This document shows, piece by piece, positions 1 to 8,540 of a stretch of DNA of 64,000 nt; position 1 is the stretch's first letter; each line of letters opens with the position of its first letter. Under the pieces are notes generated by a model. It had not been told where the DNA came from. It did no database searches and saw only the letters and a program-made list of their open reading frames with translations. The DNA lies in the NCBI GenBank assembly GCA_910588655.1, contig CAJUPJ010000001.1, positions 171,685-235,684 of the forward strand, written 5' to 3'. The position numbers were made by a program, and so were the translations under genes. This DNA comes from an uncultured Lachnospiraceae bacterium. GTDB taxonomy: Bacteria > Bacillota > Clostridia > Lachnospirales > Lachnospiraceae.

Positions 1-2810
1 AAATAAGGAAAGCATATGAACATAACCTTAAGGGCATAGATATTGATATACCACGTGACAGTTTTGTTGTATTTACCGGGCTTAGCGGTTCTGGCAAGTC
101 ATCCCTTGCTTTTGATACAATATATGCAGAGGGACAGAGAAGGTATATGGAGTCTTTGTCCTCTTATGCAAGGCAGTTCCTCGGGCTTATGGAGAAGCCA
201 AATGTTGAGAGCATTGAGGGGCTTCCGCCAGCTATTTCTATTGACCAGAAGTCTACTAACAGAAACCCAAGGTCAACTGTTGGGACTGTAACAGAGATTT
301 ACGATTATTTCAGGCTGCTTTATGCAAGGGCAGGAATACCACATTGCCCGAAGTGTGGCAAGGAGATTAAAAGGCAGACTGTTGACCAGGTGGTAGATGA
401 AATTATGTCGTTTCCTGAGAACACAAAGATACAGCTTTTAGCACCAGTTGTAAGGGGACGGAAAGGGCAGCATGCCAAAGTATTTGAAAGTGCAAGGAAG
501 AGCGGCTATATAAGGGTTGTTGTGGATGGCAATGTATATGAGCTTTCAGAGGAGATTAACCTGGATAAGAATAAAAAACATAATATAGAAATTATGGTGG
601 ACAGGCTGGTTGTAAGGGAAGGCATAGAAAGAAGGCTTACAGATTCAATAGAAAGCGTAATGCGCCTGTCAGACGGTTTGCTGGCAGTTGATATCCCTGG
701 AGGGGAAAGGGTGAATTTCAGCCAGAGTTTTTCATGTGCAGACTGTGGCATAAGCATTGATGAAATAGAGCCAAGGATATTTTCATTTAATAACCCTTTT
801 GGTGCTTGTGAGGTGTGTAACGGAATAGGTTATAAAATGGAGTTTGACGAGGAACTTATATTGCCTGACAAGTCATTAAGCCTTGCAGAAGGGGCAATTG
901 CTATAAGCGGATGGCAGTCTGTCCCTGATAAGAACAGTTTTTCAAGATGCCTTCTTGATGCACTTGCAAAAGAGTATGATTTCAGCCTGGACACACCATA
1001 TTGTGAGCTTCCAGAGGATATACAGAATATTATAATGCATGGTACAGATGGAAGGGAAGTAAAAGTGCATTATAAAGGGCAGCGTGGTGAAGGCGTTTAT
1101 GATGTTGCATTTGAAGGTGTTATTAAAAATGTAGAACGCAGGTACAGGGAAACGAATTCTGATGTTTCAAAAAGGGAATATGAAACATTTATGCGTATAA
1201 CACCTTGTAAGGCTTGTGGTGGAAGAAGGCTTAAAAAAGAGGCGCTTGCTGTTACAATAGCAGATAAGAATATTGCTGAAATTACTAATATGCCAATACG
1301 TACTCTTATGGATTTCCTTGAAAACCTTAAACTTAGTGAAAAGCAGCTTAAAATAGGCAAGGCAGTGCTTAAGGAGATACGCTCCAGGGTAAGGTTTCTT
1401 GTGGATGTCGGGCTTGACTACCTTTCACTGGCGCGTTATACAGGAAGCCTGTCAGGAGGTGAGGCGCAGCGTATACGCCTGGCTACACAGATTGGTTCAG
1501 GGCTTGTAGGCGTTGCTTATATACTTGATGAGCCAAGCATAGGGCTTCACCAGCGTGACAATGACAAGCTGCTCCAGACGCTTAATAAGTTAAAAGACCT
1601 TGGAAATACGCTTATTGTTGTAGAACATGATGAAGATACAATGTTTGCGGCTGACTATATAGTTGATATAGGGCCAGGTGCAGGGGAACATGGCGGACAG
1701 GTCGTGGCACAGGGTACAGCACAGGAAATAATTGATACACCTGGCTCAGTTACTGGTGATTATTTAGGAGGCAGGAAGAAAATCCCTGTTCCCGTTTCAA
1801 GAAGGGAACCAAAGGGATGGATTACTGTAAAAGGTGCGAAAGAAAATAATTTAAAAAATATTAATGTGTCATTCCCTATAGGCGTAATGACTTGTGTTAC
1901 GGGTGTGTCCGGCTCTGGAAAGAGTTCACTTGTAAATGAAATATTATATAAATACCTTGCTAAAAACCTTAACCATGCAAGATGTATACCAGGTTCATGC
2001 AAAAGTGTTGAAGGTATAGAAAACCTTGATAAAGTTATTAATATTGACCAGTCACCTATAGGCAGGACACCACGTTCAAATCCTGCAACATATACAGGTG
2101 TATTTGACATGATAAGGGATATATTTGCGTCCACATCTGATGCTAAGATGAAAGGCTACAAAAAGGGCAGGTTTAGTTTTAATGTTAAGGGCGGAAGATG
2201 TGAAGCATGTAGTGGTGATGGCATAATTAAAATAGAGATGAATTTCCTGCCAGATGTTTATGTACCTTGTGAAGTATGCGGGGGCAAAAGGTATAACAGG
2301 GAAACATTAGATGTAAAGTATAAGAGCAAAAGCATATATGATGTGCTGGATATGACAGTGGAAGAGGCACGTGTGTTTTTTGAAAATATACCAAGCATAC
2401 GCAATAAAATGGATACGCTTTATGATGTAGGGCTTTCATATATTAAGCTTGGACAGCCGTCCACAACACTGTCGGGCGGTGAAGCACAGCGTGTAAAGCT
2501 GGCTACAGAACTTAGCAGGAGAAGTACAGGAAAGACAGTATATATACTTGATGAGCCAACAACAGGACTCCACTTTGCAGATGTACACAAGCTTGTGGAT
2601 ATTTTAAGCAGGCTTGCAGAAACTGGCAATACAGTGATTGTAATAGAGCATAACCTTGATGTAATTAAAACAGCCGATTATATTATTGATATGGGGCCAG
2701 AAGGCGGAGAGAACGGGGGCACACTTCTTACATCAGGTACACCTGAAAGTGTAGCAGAAGTAAAGGAGTCCTATACAGGGCACTATATAAAGAAAATGCT
2801 TGGAAGGTGA
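1..2810 (+). CDS. uvrA: Excinuclease ABC subunit A (5' end outside window)
   Basis: UvrA is the damage-recognition ATPase of nucleotide excision repair; it acts as a dimer with UvrB in the cytoplasm. The reading frame is open from base 3, so the start codon and first few residues lie upstream of the window. Two ABC ATPase modules are visible: Walker A GLSGSGKSS near bases 87-113 and GVSGSGKSS near 1903-1929, each followed by an SGGEAQR signature (about 1455 and 2475). Zinc-finger cysteine pairs are present (CPKC, CADC/CEVC, CEAC/CEVC), the last set in the second ATPase as in true UvrA. Length and motif order match the family with no interruption. The stop overlaps the ribosome site of the next gene, so the two are probably co-transcribed. 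Identification is secure. Confidence 0.97.
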   Translation, partial: IRKAYEHNLKGIDIDIPRDSFVVFTGLSGSGKSSLAFDTIYAEGQRRYMESLSSYARQFLGLMEKPNVESIEGLPPAISIDQKSTNRNPRSTVGTVTEIYDYFRLLYARAGIPHCPKCGKEIKRQTVDQVVDEIMSFPENTKIQLLAPVVRGRKGQHAKVFESARKSGYIRVVVDGNVYELSEEINLDKNKKHNIEIMVDRLVVREGIERRLTDSIESVMRLSDGLLAVDIPGGERVNFSQSFSCADCGISIDEIEPRIFSFNNPFGACEVCNGIGYKMEFDEELILPDKSLSLAEGAIAISGWQSVPDKNSFSRCLLDALAKEYDFSLDTPYCELPEDIQNIIMHGTDGREVKVHYKGQRGEGVYDVAFEGVIKNVERRYRETNSDVSKREYETFMRITPCKACGGRRLKKEALAVTIADKNIAEITNMPIRTLMDFLENLKLSEKQLKIGKAVLKEIRSRVRFLVDVGLDYLSLARYTGSLSGGEAQRIRLATQIGSGLVGVAYILDEPSIGLHQRDNDKLLQTLNKLKDLGNTLIVVEHDEDTMFAADYIVDIGPGAGEHGGQVVAQGTAQEIIDTPGSVTGDYLGGRKKIPVPVSRREPKGWITVKGAKENNLKNINVSFPIGVMTCVTGVSGSGKSSLVNEILYKYLAKNLNHARCIPGSCKSVEGIENLDKVINIDQSPIGRTPRSNPATYTGVFDMIRDIFASTSDAKMKGYKKGRFSFNVKGGRCEACSGDGIIKIEMNFLPDVYVPCEVCGGKRYNRETLDVKYKSKSIYDVLDMTVEEARVFFENIPSIRNKMDTLYDVGLSYIKLGQPSTTLSGGEAQRVKLATELSRRSTGKTVYILDEPTTGLHFADVHKLVDILSRLAETGNTVIVIEHNLDVIKTADYIIDMGPEGGENGGTLLTSGTPESVAEVKESYTGHYIKKMLGR

Positions 2811-2814
2811 TGGT

Positions 2815-3399
2815 ATGGCAGGAGGCAGGAATACTTTTTTCGCTATGATGTCACGTATGAAATATATTGAAAGATGGGCACTTATGAGAAATTCCGCTAA
2901 GGAAAATATAAGTGAACATTCCCTGGAAGTGGCAATAATAGCACATGCACTTGCGGTTATTGGAAATACCAGGCTTGGAAAGAATTATAACCCCGAACAT
3001 ATTGTAATGCTTGGGGTTTACCATGACTGCACAGAGATAATTACAGGTGATATGCCCACTCCTGTAAAATACAATAATGATGTAATACGTATGGCTTATA
3101 AGGAGATTGAAGCAGAAGCGGCTTTCCGCATAATTAATATGCTGCCAGAGGATATGCAGGAATATTATAAATGTTACTTTGGCGGTGAGGAAGACAAGGA
3201 GGCATTAAAGCTTGTAAAAGCAGCAGATAAACTATCTGCACTTGTTAAGTGCATTGAAGAAGAGAAAGCAGGCAATAAGGAATTTGTGTGTGCAAAAGCT
3301 TCTGTTATTGCAGCAATAGAGGATATGGAATGCAGGGAGGCAGGAATATTCTGCCAGGAATTCCTTAGTGCATATGGAAAGACACTGGATGAACTTTAA
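2815..3399 (+). CDS. HD-domain 5'-deoxynucleotidase, YfbR-like
   Basis: This 194-residue protein resembles YfbR, which removes the phosphate from deoxynucleoside 5'-monophosphates and helps balance dNTP pools. Metal-binding HD-domain residues are visible: the His of SEHSLEVA, the HD pair in YHDCTEII and the Asp of KAADKLSA. I chose the ATG at 2815, behind GGAAGGTG, over an in-frame TTG at 2800 that lies inside uvrA. The start sits 4 bases after the uvrA stop, which implies translational coupling and a shared transcript. A dNTP-pool enzyme beside an excision-repair gene is plausible, but the functional link is only inferred. Substrate specificity cannot be read from the sequence. Confidence 0.85.
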   Translation: MAGGRNTFFAMMSRMKYIERWALMRNSAKENISEHSLEVAIIAHALAVIGNTRLGKNYNPEHIVMLGVYHDCTEIITGDMPTPVKYNNDVIRMAYKEIEAEAAFRIINMLPEDMQEYYKCYFGGEEDKEALKLVKAADKLSALVKCIEEEKAGNKEFVCAKASVIAAIEDMECREAGIFCQEFLSAYGKTLDEL

Positions 3400-3413
3400 A
3401 TAGACCGGGTATG

Positions 3414-3722
3414 GGATAATTTGCTGTTATCCTGCCCAGCCTTCTTGTTTATGTTTTTTCTGGAATTTTGCCAAGGAACAGCAGGTTTCCAGTGTTCCAG
3501 CTAAATATTATTCCATGACAGGGGCACTTTGGCTTCGCCGGCGTTTAAATCTGGTTCTTTCAGATTTTATGCGCCGTTGCGTAAGCCATCGTAGCACAAG
3601 CGTGCCCTGGAATGGAATAATATTTAGCTGGACGCGGAAACCCTGCGTCCGCCATAAACACAGGATAACAGCAAATTATCCTGTATACATTGTGTTGTAT
3701 GGGAATTTATGAAATGGACGTG
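3414..3722. repeat. Large palindromic intergenic element, copy A
   Basis: The ends are perfect 21-bp inverted repeats at 3414-3434 and 3661-3681. Inside lie perfect 21-bp arms at 3496-3516 and 3612-3632 (containing CTAAATATTATTCC), an apical stem AAATCTG/CAGATTT (3546-3567), and a small hairpin GTTGCG/CGTAGC (3576-3581 with 3590-3595) that pairs fully only if G-U pairs are allowed. A tail ending GGACGTG (3716-3722) runs up to the stop codon of the next gene. Related copies occur near 15.4, 16.1, 16.4, 28.1, 45.5 and 48.1 kb. It lies between two convergent genes. No convincing protein is encoded. It occupies essentially all of the gap after the YfbR-like gene. Confidence 0.85.
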
Positions 3723-4385
3723 TTAAGGGATTTCTACAGATATGCCCCTGCCATAGTGTGTAATTATCTTTATATTGCTGTTTTGGAGCTTCTTGCGCAG
3801 CTGTTTTATTATAGTATCAATAACGCGCATATTGCCATTAAAGCTGTTTCCCCATACCTCTTTAAGTATAATATCTTTAGATACAGGAATACCATTGTTG
3901 CAGGCAAGTATATATAATACCCCGCGTTCACGGTTTGTCAGGTTTACCATATGCCCGTCTGTAAAAATATCTTTTGAAGCCATGTCATAGTATATATTAT
4001 TTTGTGCCAGGCTGGAAAGTTTGTTGCGTATTCTTTGTGCAACTGCTTTAACAGGCGCTGTTTTTAGCTGGTAATCAAAACAGCCAAGCCTTAAGGCGGC
4101 AAGCTCATCATTAGCGGAATAACTTCCAGCTATTGCAAGGATGGGAGGCATTTTCCAGGCAGCCTGCAAATCCATGCTGCCTGGTTCATATTCCATAAAG
4201 TCCAGGAAGTCTTCAACAGGGCAGACAATAACACCTGTAGTAAGAAATGGGAATATGCTGCCATTAATAACAGCATCACAAGTGCTGTCAGCATATGTTA
4301 TAAATATATTTTCGTCTGTAAATTCTTTCTTTAATTCTGCGTTCCATAATAAATCATGGCCGCATAATACGATGGAACTGTCCAT
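3723..4385 (-). CDS. OmpR-type winged-helix regulator with degenerate receiver-like N-terminus
   Basis: This 220-residue protein ends in a Trans_reg_C winged helix: residues about 130-220 include LTNRERGVLYILACNNG, a recognition-helix region VIDTIIKQLRKKLQ and the wing HYGRGISVEI. The N-terminal 120 residues have the size and spacing of a receiver domain, but I cannot find a convincing phospho-acceptor aspartate, so it may be a pseudo-receiver or another sensor. The ATG at 4385 is preferred; an in-frame TTG at 4439 would extend it further into the upstream gene. It overlaps the end of the HydE-like gene by 32 bases, so the two form one leftward operon. The targets are unknown. Confidence 0.75.
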   Translation of the reverse strand: MDSSIVLCGHDLLWNAELKKEFTDENIFITYADSTCDAVINGSIFPFLTTGVIVCPVEDFLDFMEYEPGSMDLQAAWKMPPILAIAGSYSANDELAALRLGCFDYQLKTAPVKAVAQRIRNKLSSLAQNNIYYDMASKDIFTDGHMVNLTNRERGVLYILACNNGIPVSKDIILKEVWGNSFNGNMRVIDTIIKQLRKKLQNSNIKIITHYGRGISVEIP

Positions 4386-5454
4386 ATATTTTCTCTTTCT
4401 TTGGAAGCGGGATATAATCCCCTTTAGAAACTGCTGCAATATTACCGCTTTCTTCTATTTTGCCAGTCATACGTAAAACATCATCACCACTGCAGTTTTT
4501 TATGGTATACCTTTTATTATAAACATTAAAATATCCTTTTACTTCATCAGTTGCAAGGCTTGCAAATACTTCATTAACACCAGCGGCAAAAGACTTCTTC
4601 CTGCCGTCAGCCAGGGCATTTTCAAGTGCCGGGTCTGCTGTAAGCAGCACGCTTGGAAGCATCAGGCGTATTATAGCCATAAGGTAAAGTGTCATATCGC
4701 CATTGCCGCTTCTTTCTTTTTCATAACGTGTATGTGAAACTGGCAGGAATGGTGTAATATGTACAATCTGCGGGTCAAGTGCTTTTAGGAAAAGGAGGTC
4801 TTCCACAACATCCGTAACACCCTGGAATGGTGTGCCAGTCATAAAGCCGCTCCCTGTCTGGTAGCCGGTTTCCTTAAGCTCCCAGAGTGCCTGTTTTCTT
4901 TTAAGAAGTGACATCTCAGGCGGGTGCACTTTCTTAAAATGGGCATCGTTCGCCGTTTCATGCCATAAAATATATCTTGAAGCACCAGCTTCAAACCATT
5001 GCCTGTATATAGACGGCTGTCTTTCACCAAGACACAGTTCTACTGCACATTCAGGGTAAACTGATTTAATCATTGAGATAATCTGTGCAATCCTGTTACC
5101 AGTAAAGTAATAATCATCACCACCCATAAGCACAAATGTCCTTATGCCTTTGTTATAGCCTTCACTGCAGAATTTCATTATATCATTTTCATCAAGCCTG
5201 AATCTTGTAATAAACTGGTTATCCCTGCGGAGTCCGCAATAGTAGCAGTTATTCCTGCAATAGTTGCTGATTTCAATAGTGCCACGTATAAATATATTAT
5301 TGCCATAATACTTCTGTTTGGTTTCAAGTGCTTTCTGGAAAATATAATCTGTAGTTTCCATATTTCTGTATCTTAGCAGTTCTGCCATTTCATTGCCAGG
5401 CAGCGTATTGTCTGCTGCAAGCTTATCTACAAGGTCTGTCCTGCATGTACCCAT
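4354..5454 (-). CDS. hydE: HydE-family radical SAM protein
   Basis: This 366-residue radical SAM protein has the 4Fe-4S motif in NYCRNNCYYCGLRR near residue 55 and downstream features of HydE: GGDDYYF, GERQPSIYRQWFEAGASRY, a HETAN box, and MTGTPFQG. HydE helps build the two-iron subsite of [FeFe]-hydrogenase from an organometallic precursor. The C-terminal barrel strands are divergent: where HydE usually reads close to TTALGTI, this protein reads ADPALENA. A paralogue with another substrate is therefore possible. Start: the ATG at 5454 has AAAGGCGGGGG upstream, whereas the ATG at 5478 has no ribosome site. No hydrogenase, hydF or hydG gene is in the window; its only partner is the overlapping winged-helix gene. 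Family assignment is firm, exact function less so. Confidence 0.72.
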   Translation of the reverse strand: MGTCRTDLVDKLAADNTLPGNEMAELLRYRNMETTDYIFQKALETKQKYYGNNIFIRGTIEISNYCRNNCYYCGLRRDNQFITRFRLDENDIMKFCSEGYNKGIRTFVLMGGDDYYFTGNRIAQIISMIKSVYPECAVELCLGERQPSIYRQWFEAGASRYILWHETANDAHFKKVHPPEMSLLKRKQALWELKETGYQTGSGFMTGTPFQGVTDVVEDLLFLKALDPQIVHITPFLPVSHTRYEKERSGNGDMTLYLMAIIRLMLPSVLLTADPALENALADGRKKSFAAGVNEVFASLATDEVKGYFNVYNKRYTIKNCSGDDVLRMTGKIEESGNIAAVSKGDYIPLPKKEKIYGQFHRIMRP

Positions 5455-5513
5455 ATCTATACCCCCGCCTTTCTTCATTTTAACTGTATTTGCAATGAAG
5501 AAAGTCTTGATTT

Positions 5514-5574
5514 ATTAGCGTCCGGACTAATAGTTCATATTTATTATTATACTGCAATTAATTAATACCGGCAA
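5514..5574 (-). promoter_or_regulatory. Promoter and possible operator of the HydE-like operon
   Basis: On the minus strand TTGCCG (5569-5574) and TATAAT (5546-5551) are separated by exactly 17 bases, a good vegetative promoter. In the leader, at 5514-5531, lies a dyad, ATTAG...CTAAT around GTCCGGAC, which could be an operator for the winged-helix regulator at the end of the same operon. The operator role is inferred. Confidence 0.6.
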
Positions 5575-5728
5575 GCAGTATTGTAATAAAAACAAGATGT
5601 GCAAACTATGTATTTTCAAACACTTTTGTGGAGGTATTTGTAGAAAAATAAAATGTTAAATATGGTATAAATGCTGTATAGTGCGGTTTTATAATGAAGG
5701 GTGGCATATTTACATGCACATCAGGTAG

Positions 5729-5757
5729 TTGACAATACTACGTGAAAGAGATAGTAT
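5729..5757 (+). promoter_or_regulatory. Sigma-A type promoter for the histidine kinase/regulator pair
   Basis: TTGACA (5729-5734), a 17-base spacer and TAGTAT (5752-5757) sit about 60 bases before the kinase start. The same TTG could be mistaken for a start codon, but the strong ribosome site at 5801 argues that it is promoter sequence. The rest of the 5455-5815 divergent gap holds no recognisable gene. Confidence 0.7.
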
Positions 5758-5815
5758 TAATAATACAAAAATACAAGCTTGTCTTGGAATTTATTGTTCA
5801 GGAGGTAATATTTAT

Positions 5816-6415
5816 ATGGATGATATTGGGGAATGTGGGATTACCACAGATTTGGCAGGGCAGATAAACTGCCATTTTATATTTAATGCATTAAATACGT
5901 TAAAATATTCGGTTATTACAGGTAAACCTGATACCTGCCGCCTTATTGATGATATTGCTGCTTATATGCAGTACCGTATAAGGGCTGTATGCGGATTTGA
6001 AATGGTTTTACTGGGAGAAGAGATACAGAATATGAAATCTTATATTAATCTGGAGCAGGCAAGGTTTTCTTATGTACATGCAGAATACAATTTAGAGGAT
6101 ACAGATTTTACGCTTCCATCTATGAGCGTTATTTTTTTAGTTGAAAATGCTATCCATCATGGCCTGCTGGCTAAAGGGGATGGTGGGAAAGTATATATTA
6201 AAAGTTACAGGGACAATCTGTTCCACTATGCTGAGGTATGTGATAATGGCACTGGCATAGGGGAATACAAAGGCAAATATCCTGAAAGCAGCAATAATGG
6301 TATTGGAAACATTGCTGCCCTTGCAATGCGTATTGAGAGCATGGCAGGAGGCAGCCTTTTAGTAGAAAGCGTGCCAGGGGAAGGGACAAGGGCAGTAATA
6401 AAAATTCCTGTATAG
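5816..6415 (+). CDS. Soluble LytS-type sensor histidine kinase
   Basis: This 199-residue kinase has the His_kinase motif QINCHFIFNALNTL with the presumed phospho-acceptor His20. The usual proline of QINPHF is replaced by cysteine. An HATPase domain follows (N box FLVENAIHHGLL, G boxes DNGTGIG and NNGIGNI). There is no membrane segment and almost no sequence before the histidine box, so it must sense an internal signal or act through another protein. Start: the ATG at 5816 follows GGAGG at 5801-5805; the upstream TTG is a -35 box. The regulator gene begins 18 bases downstream and is the likely phospho-partner. The signal is unknown. Confidence 0.82.
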   Translation: MDDIGECGITTDLAGQINCHFIFNALNTLKYSVITGKPDTCRLIDDIAAYMQYRIRAVCGFEMVLLGEEIQNMKSYINLEQARFSYVHAEYNLEDTDFTLPSMSVIFLVENAIHHGLLAKGDGGKVYIKSYRDNLFHYAEVCDNGTGIGEYKGKYPESSNNGIGNIAALAMRIESMAGGSLLVESVPGEGTRAVIKIPV

Positions 6416-6433
6416 ATTGATTGGAGGGCAGGC

Positions 6434-7237
6434 ATGAAAACTATAGTTGTTGATGATGAAAAAGCGGCAATAGAGGTATTTAAATACGAGGCATCAGGTA
6501 TAGATGAGATTGATATTGAAGGCGTTTTTTACAATGGGTGTGATGCACTTGATTACGACGGAATAAGAAATATTGACCTCGCAGTCCTTGATATAGGGCT
6601 TAATGGACAGGGTATGGACGGATTAGAGCTTGGCAGTGAAATAAAGAAAAAGAATTCAAATATTATGCTTATATACATAACAGGCGATGAAAAATATGCA
6701 ATGGAAGCTATTAAACGTGATGCGGCAGGATATATTTTAAAGCCGTATTCATCAGAGAAACTAAGGTATGCTGTTGAAACAGCAAGGCTTTTGTCAAAAA
6801 GAAATAAGAAAAGGGTTGTTGCAAGGACATTTGGATATTTTGATTTATTTGTAGATGAAAAGCCAGTAATGTTTAAAAGTGCCAAAGCAAAAGAACTGCT
6901 TGCAATGTTAGTTGACAGGCGTGGCGGTACAGTTACAACAGACCAGATTATTGGCACTTTATGGGAGGACAGGCCGAATGATGTTTCGACCCAGAACCTT
7001 TGCTGCAAAATATGTAAAACTTTACAAAAAGAATTAAATGATAATGGAATTGGTGACATGCTTATAACAGCAAGAGGTGTAAGAAGCCTTAATACCAATA
7101 AGTTTGAGTGTGATTTATATAAACTCCTGGATGGCAATAAAAACGTGGCAGACAGGTATATTGGGGAGTATATGATGGAATACAGCTGGGCTGAAAACAG
7201 GGCTGCACTTCTGGAAAGATATCTTTCAACAAAATAA
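6434..7237 (+). CDS. Response regulator with SARP/BTAD-like winged-helix output
   Basis: This 267-residue protein has an N-terminal receiver (acidic pair DD at 7-8, phospho-acceptor Asp53 in AVLDIGLNG, Thr in YITGD, Lys in LKPYSS). It is joined to a winged helix of the AfsR/SARP type, seen in FGYFDLFVDEKPVMFKSAKA and the following ELLAMLVDRRGG. A short BTAD-like helical tail ends in NRAALLERYL. It follows the kinase gene by 18 bases with its own GGAGGGC ribosome site, forming a two-component pair. Such receiver-SARP proteins are common in Lachnospiraceae; the target genes are not apparent here. Gene order places it just before spo0A, but a 180-base gap suggests separate transcription. Confidence 0.82.
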   Translation: MKTIVVDDEKAAIEVFKYEASGIDEIDIEGVFYNGCDALDYDGIRNIDLAVLDIGLNGQGMDGLELGSEIKKKNSNIMLIYITGDEKYAMEAIKRDAAGYILKPYSSEKLRYAVETARLLSKRNKKRVVARTFGYFDLFVDEKPVMFKSAKAKELLAMLVDRRGGTVTTDQIIGTLWEDRPNDVSTQNLCCKICKTLQKELNDNGIGDMLITARGVRSLNTNKFECDLYKLLDGNKNVADRYIGEYMMEYSWAENRAALLERYLSTK

Positions 7238-7420
7238 CCGGATAAATTTGTACAATTCCATTCCAATTCAACTTTTTTTCATCTGTGGCACAATTAATCC
7301 CAGATGTTTGGAGATTTGTGTGGATTTCCTGCCAGTATGAGGGTTTATAATGTAGAAATGTAATATAAATTGCAAGTTACATAAAAAAAGCCATAGAAAA
7401 AGGCAGAAAGAGAGGAAAAA

Positions 7421-8269
7421 ATGGAAAATATTGATTTGCATGTTGTGATAGCAGATAGTAACGTACAAGACCGTGAAAGCAAAAAAAGGATTATGGAAGG
7501 CATGGGGATGAAAGTGGTTCTCTCAACAGGCGATGGGAGCAAAGCACTGGAAACAATTAAACAAAAGAAAATAGATGTTGTCGTTATGGACATGATTCTT
7601 CCTGGCGTTGATGGGATTGGAATACTGGAGGAGGTAAACAACAGCAATCAGAAGAACCGGCCTATATTTATTGTGGAAACAGCTTTACGTAAAGAGAATT
7701 TAGTTGAACAGGCGATACAGAGCGGTGCTGATTATTATATGATGAAACCAGTATCAGGGCAGATGCTTATTAAGCGTATGTACCAGATGGTAGAGAACAA
7801 GTATGGCCTGACGGCTTCTGTGAAAGCGGAAGACTATCCTGGAACTGCCAGTGTAGAAGTTAAAGAACCAGCTAAGAAAAATATTACCAAGAAAGGTTAT
7901 ACATATTCAGGAGACCTTGAAATGGATATTACAAATATACTTTTAGAAATAGGCATCCCTGCACATATAAAGGGATACCAGTATATACGTGAAGGAATTA
8001 TTATGGCATTTTACGACAGAAATATGCTGCATTATATTACAAAATTTTTATATCCAGCAATAGCTAAAAAATACAAAACAACATCAAGCAGCGTGGAACG
8101 TACAATACGCCATGCCATAGAAGTTGCATGGAGAAGAGGGAATTTAGAAACATTAGAAGAGGTATTTGGAAATACAGTATGCGCTGGAAGGGGCAAACCA
8201 ACCAATTCAGAATTTATGGCATTGCTTACTGACAAACTGCGTCTGGAATACAGGCAGAACCCAGCGTAA
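7421..8269 (+). CDS. spo0A: Sporulation master regulator Spo0A
   Basis: Spo0A is the phosphorylation-activated transcription factor that commits clostridia to sporulation. The 282-residue protein has a receiver (acidic DS at 12-13, phospho-acceptor Asp57 in VVVMDMILPG, Lys in MMKPVSG), a variable linker at about 125-160, and the Spo0A-specific helix-turn-helix domain. The signature stretches IPAHIKGYQYIREGI, SSSVERTIRHAIEVAW and KPTNSEFMALLTDKLRLE are all present. Start ATG has AGAGAGG upstream. The upstream gap shows a TATAAT at 7346 but no convincing -35 or TGTCGAA 0A box. No spoIVB is adjacent, unlike many Clostridia, so it may have moved from its usual place. Confidence 0.96.
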   Translation: MENIDLHVVIADSNVQDRESKKRIMEGMGMKVVLSTGDGSKALETIKQKKIDVVVMDMILPGVDGIGILEEVNNSNQKNRPIFIVETALRKENLVEQAIQSGADYYMMKPVSGQMLIKRMYQMVENKYGLTASVKAEDYPGTASVEVKEPAKKNITKKGYTYSGDLEMDITNILLEIGIPAHIKGYQYIREGIIMAFYDRNMLHYITKFLYPAIAKKYKTTSSSVERTIRHAIEVAWRRGNLETLEEVFGNTVCAGRGKPTNSEFMALLTDKLRLEYRQNPA

Positions 8270-8284
8270 TAATTATTATGGAAA

Positions 8285-8318
8285 GTGCCAGGACCAAAGA
8301 TAATCCTGGCACAAATTT
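8285..8318 (+). terminator. Hairpin after spo0A
   Basis: GTGCCAGGA (8285-8293) pairs perfectly with TCCTGGCAC (8304-8312), followed by a weak AAATTTAT tract. It probably ends the spo0A transcript. Confidence 0.55.
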
Positions 8319-8540
8319 ATGCCAGAAAGACAGTCTTTCCTTAATAATACATTTATTGTATTTAAAAAAACCAGTGTAAAAAATTTATAATAGTTTACAT
8401 ATATTTTATGTACAAATTAATGATATGGATATAAAATAATAAAGCCAGGCTATAATTAAGAGCAGTCTGGCTTAGTTTTGGTATAATAACCAGGTACAGT
8501 TTTATAAAATAATTATGTAAATATGGAATGAGGGAAGGCA

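Noticed and set aside
3414..3722. CRISPR array or insertion sequence for the repeated elements
   Set aside because: The copies are far apart, of different length, have no regular spacers and encode no transposase. A non-autonomous element remains possible.
4385..4439. TTG start at 4439 for the winged-helix regulator
   Set aside because: It would lengthen the overlap with the HydE-like gene to 86 bases with no ribosome site; the ATG at 4385 is sufficient for the fold.
8400..8540. CIRCE heat-shock operator before dnaK
   Set aside because: No TTAGCACTC/GAGTGCTAA dyad is present; the only dyad is AAGCCAG/CTGGCTT.
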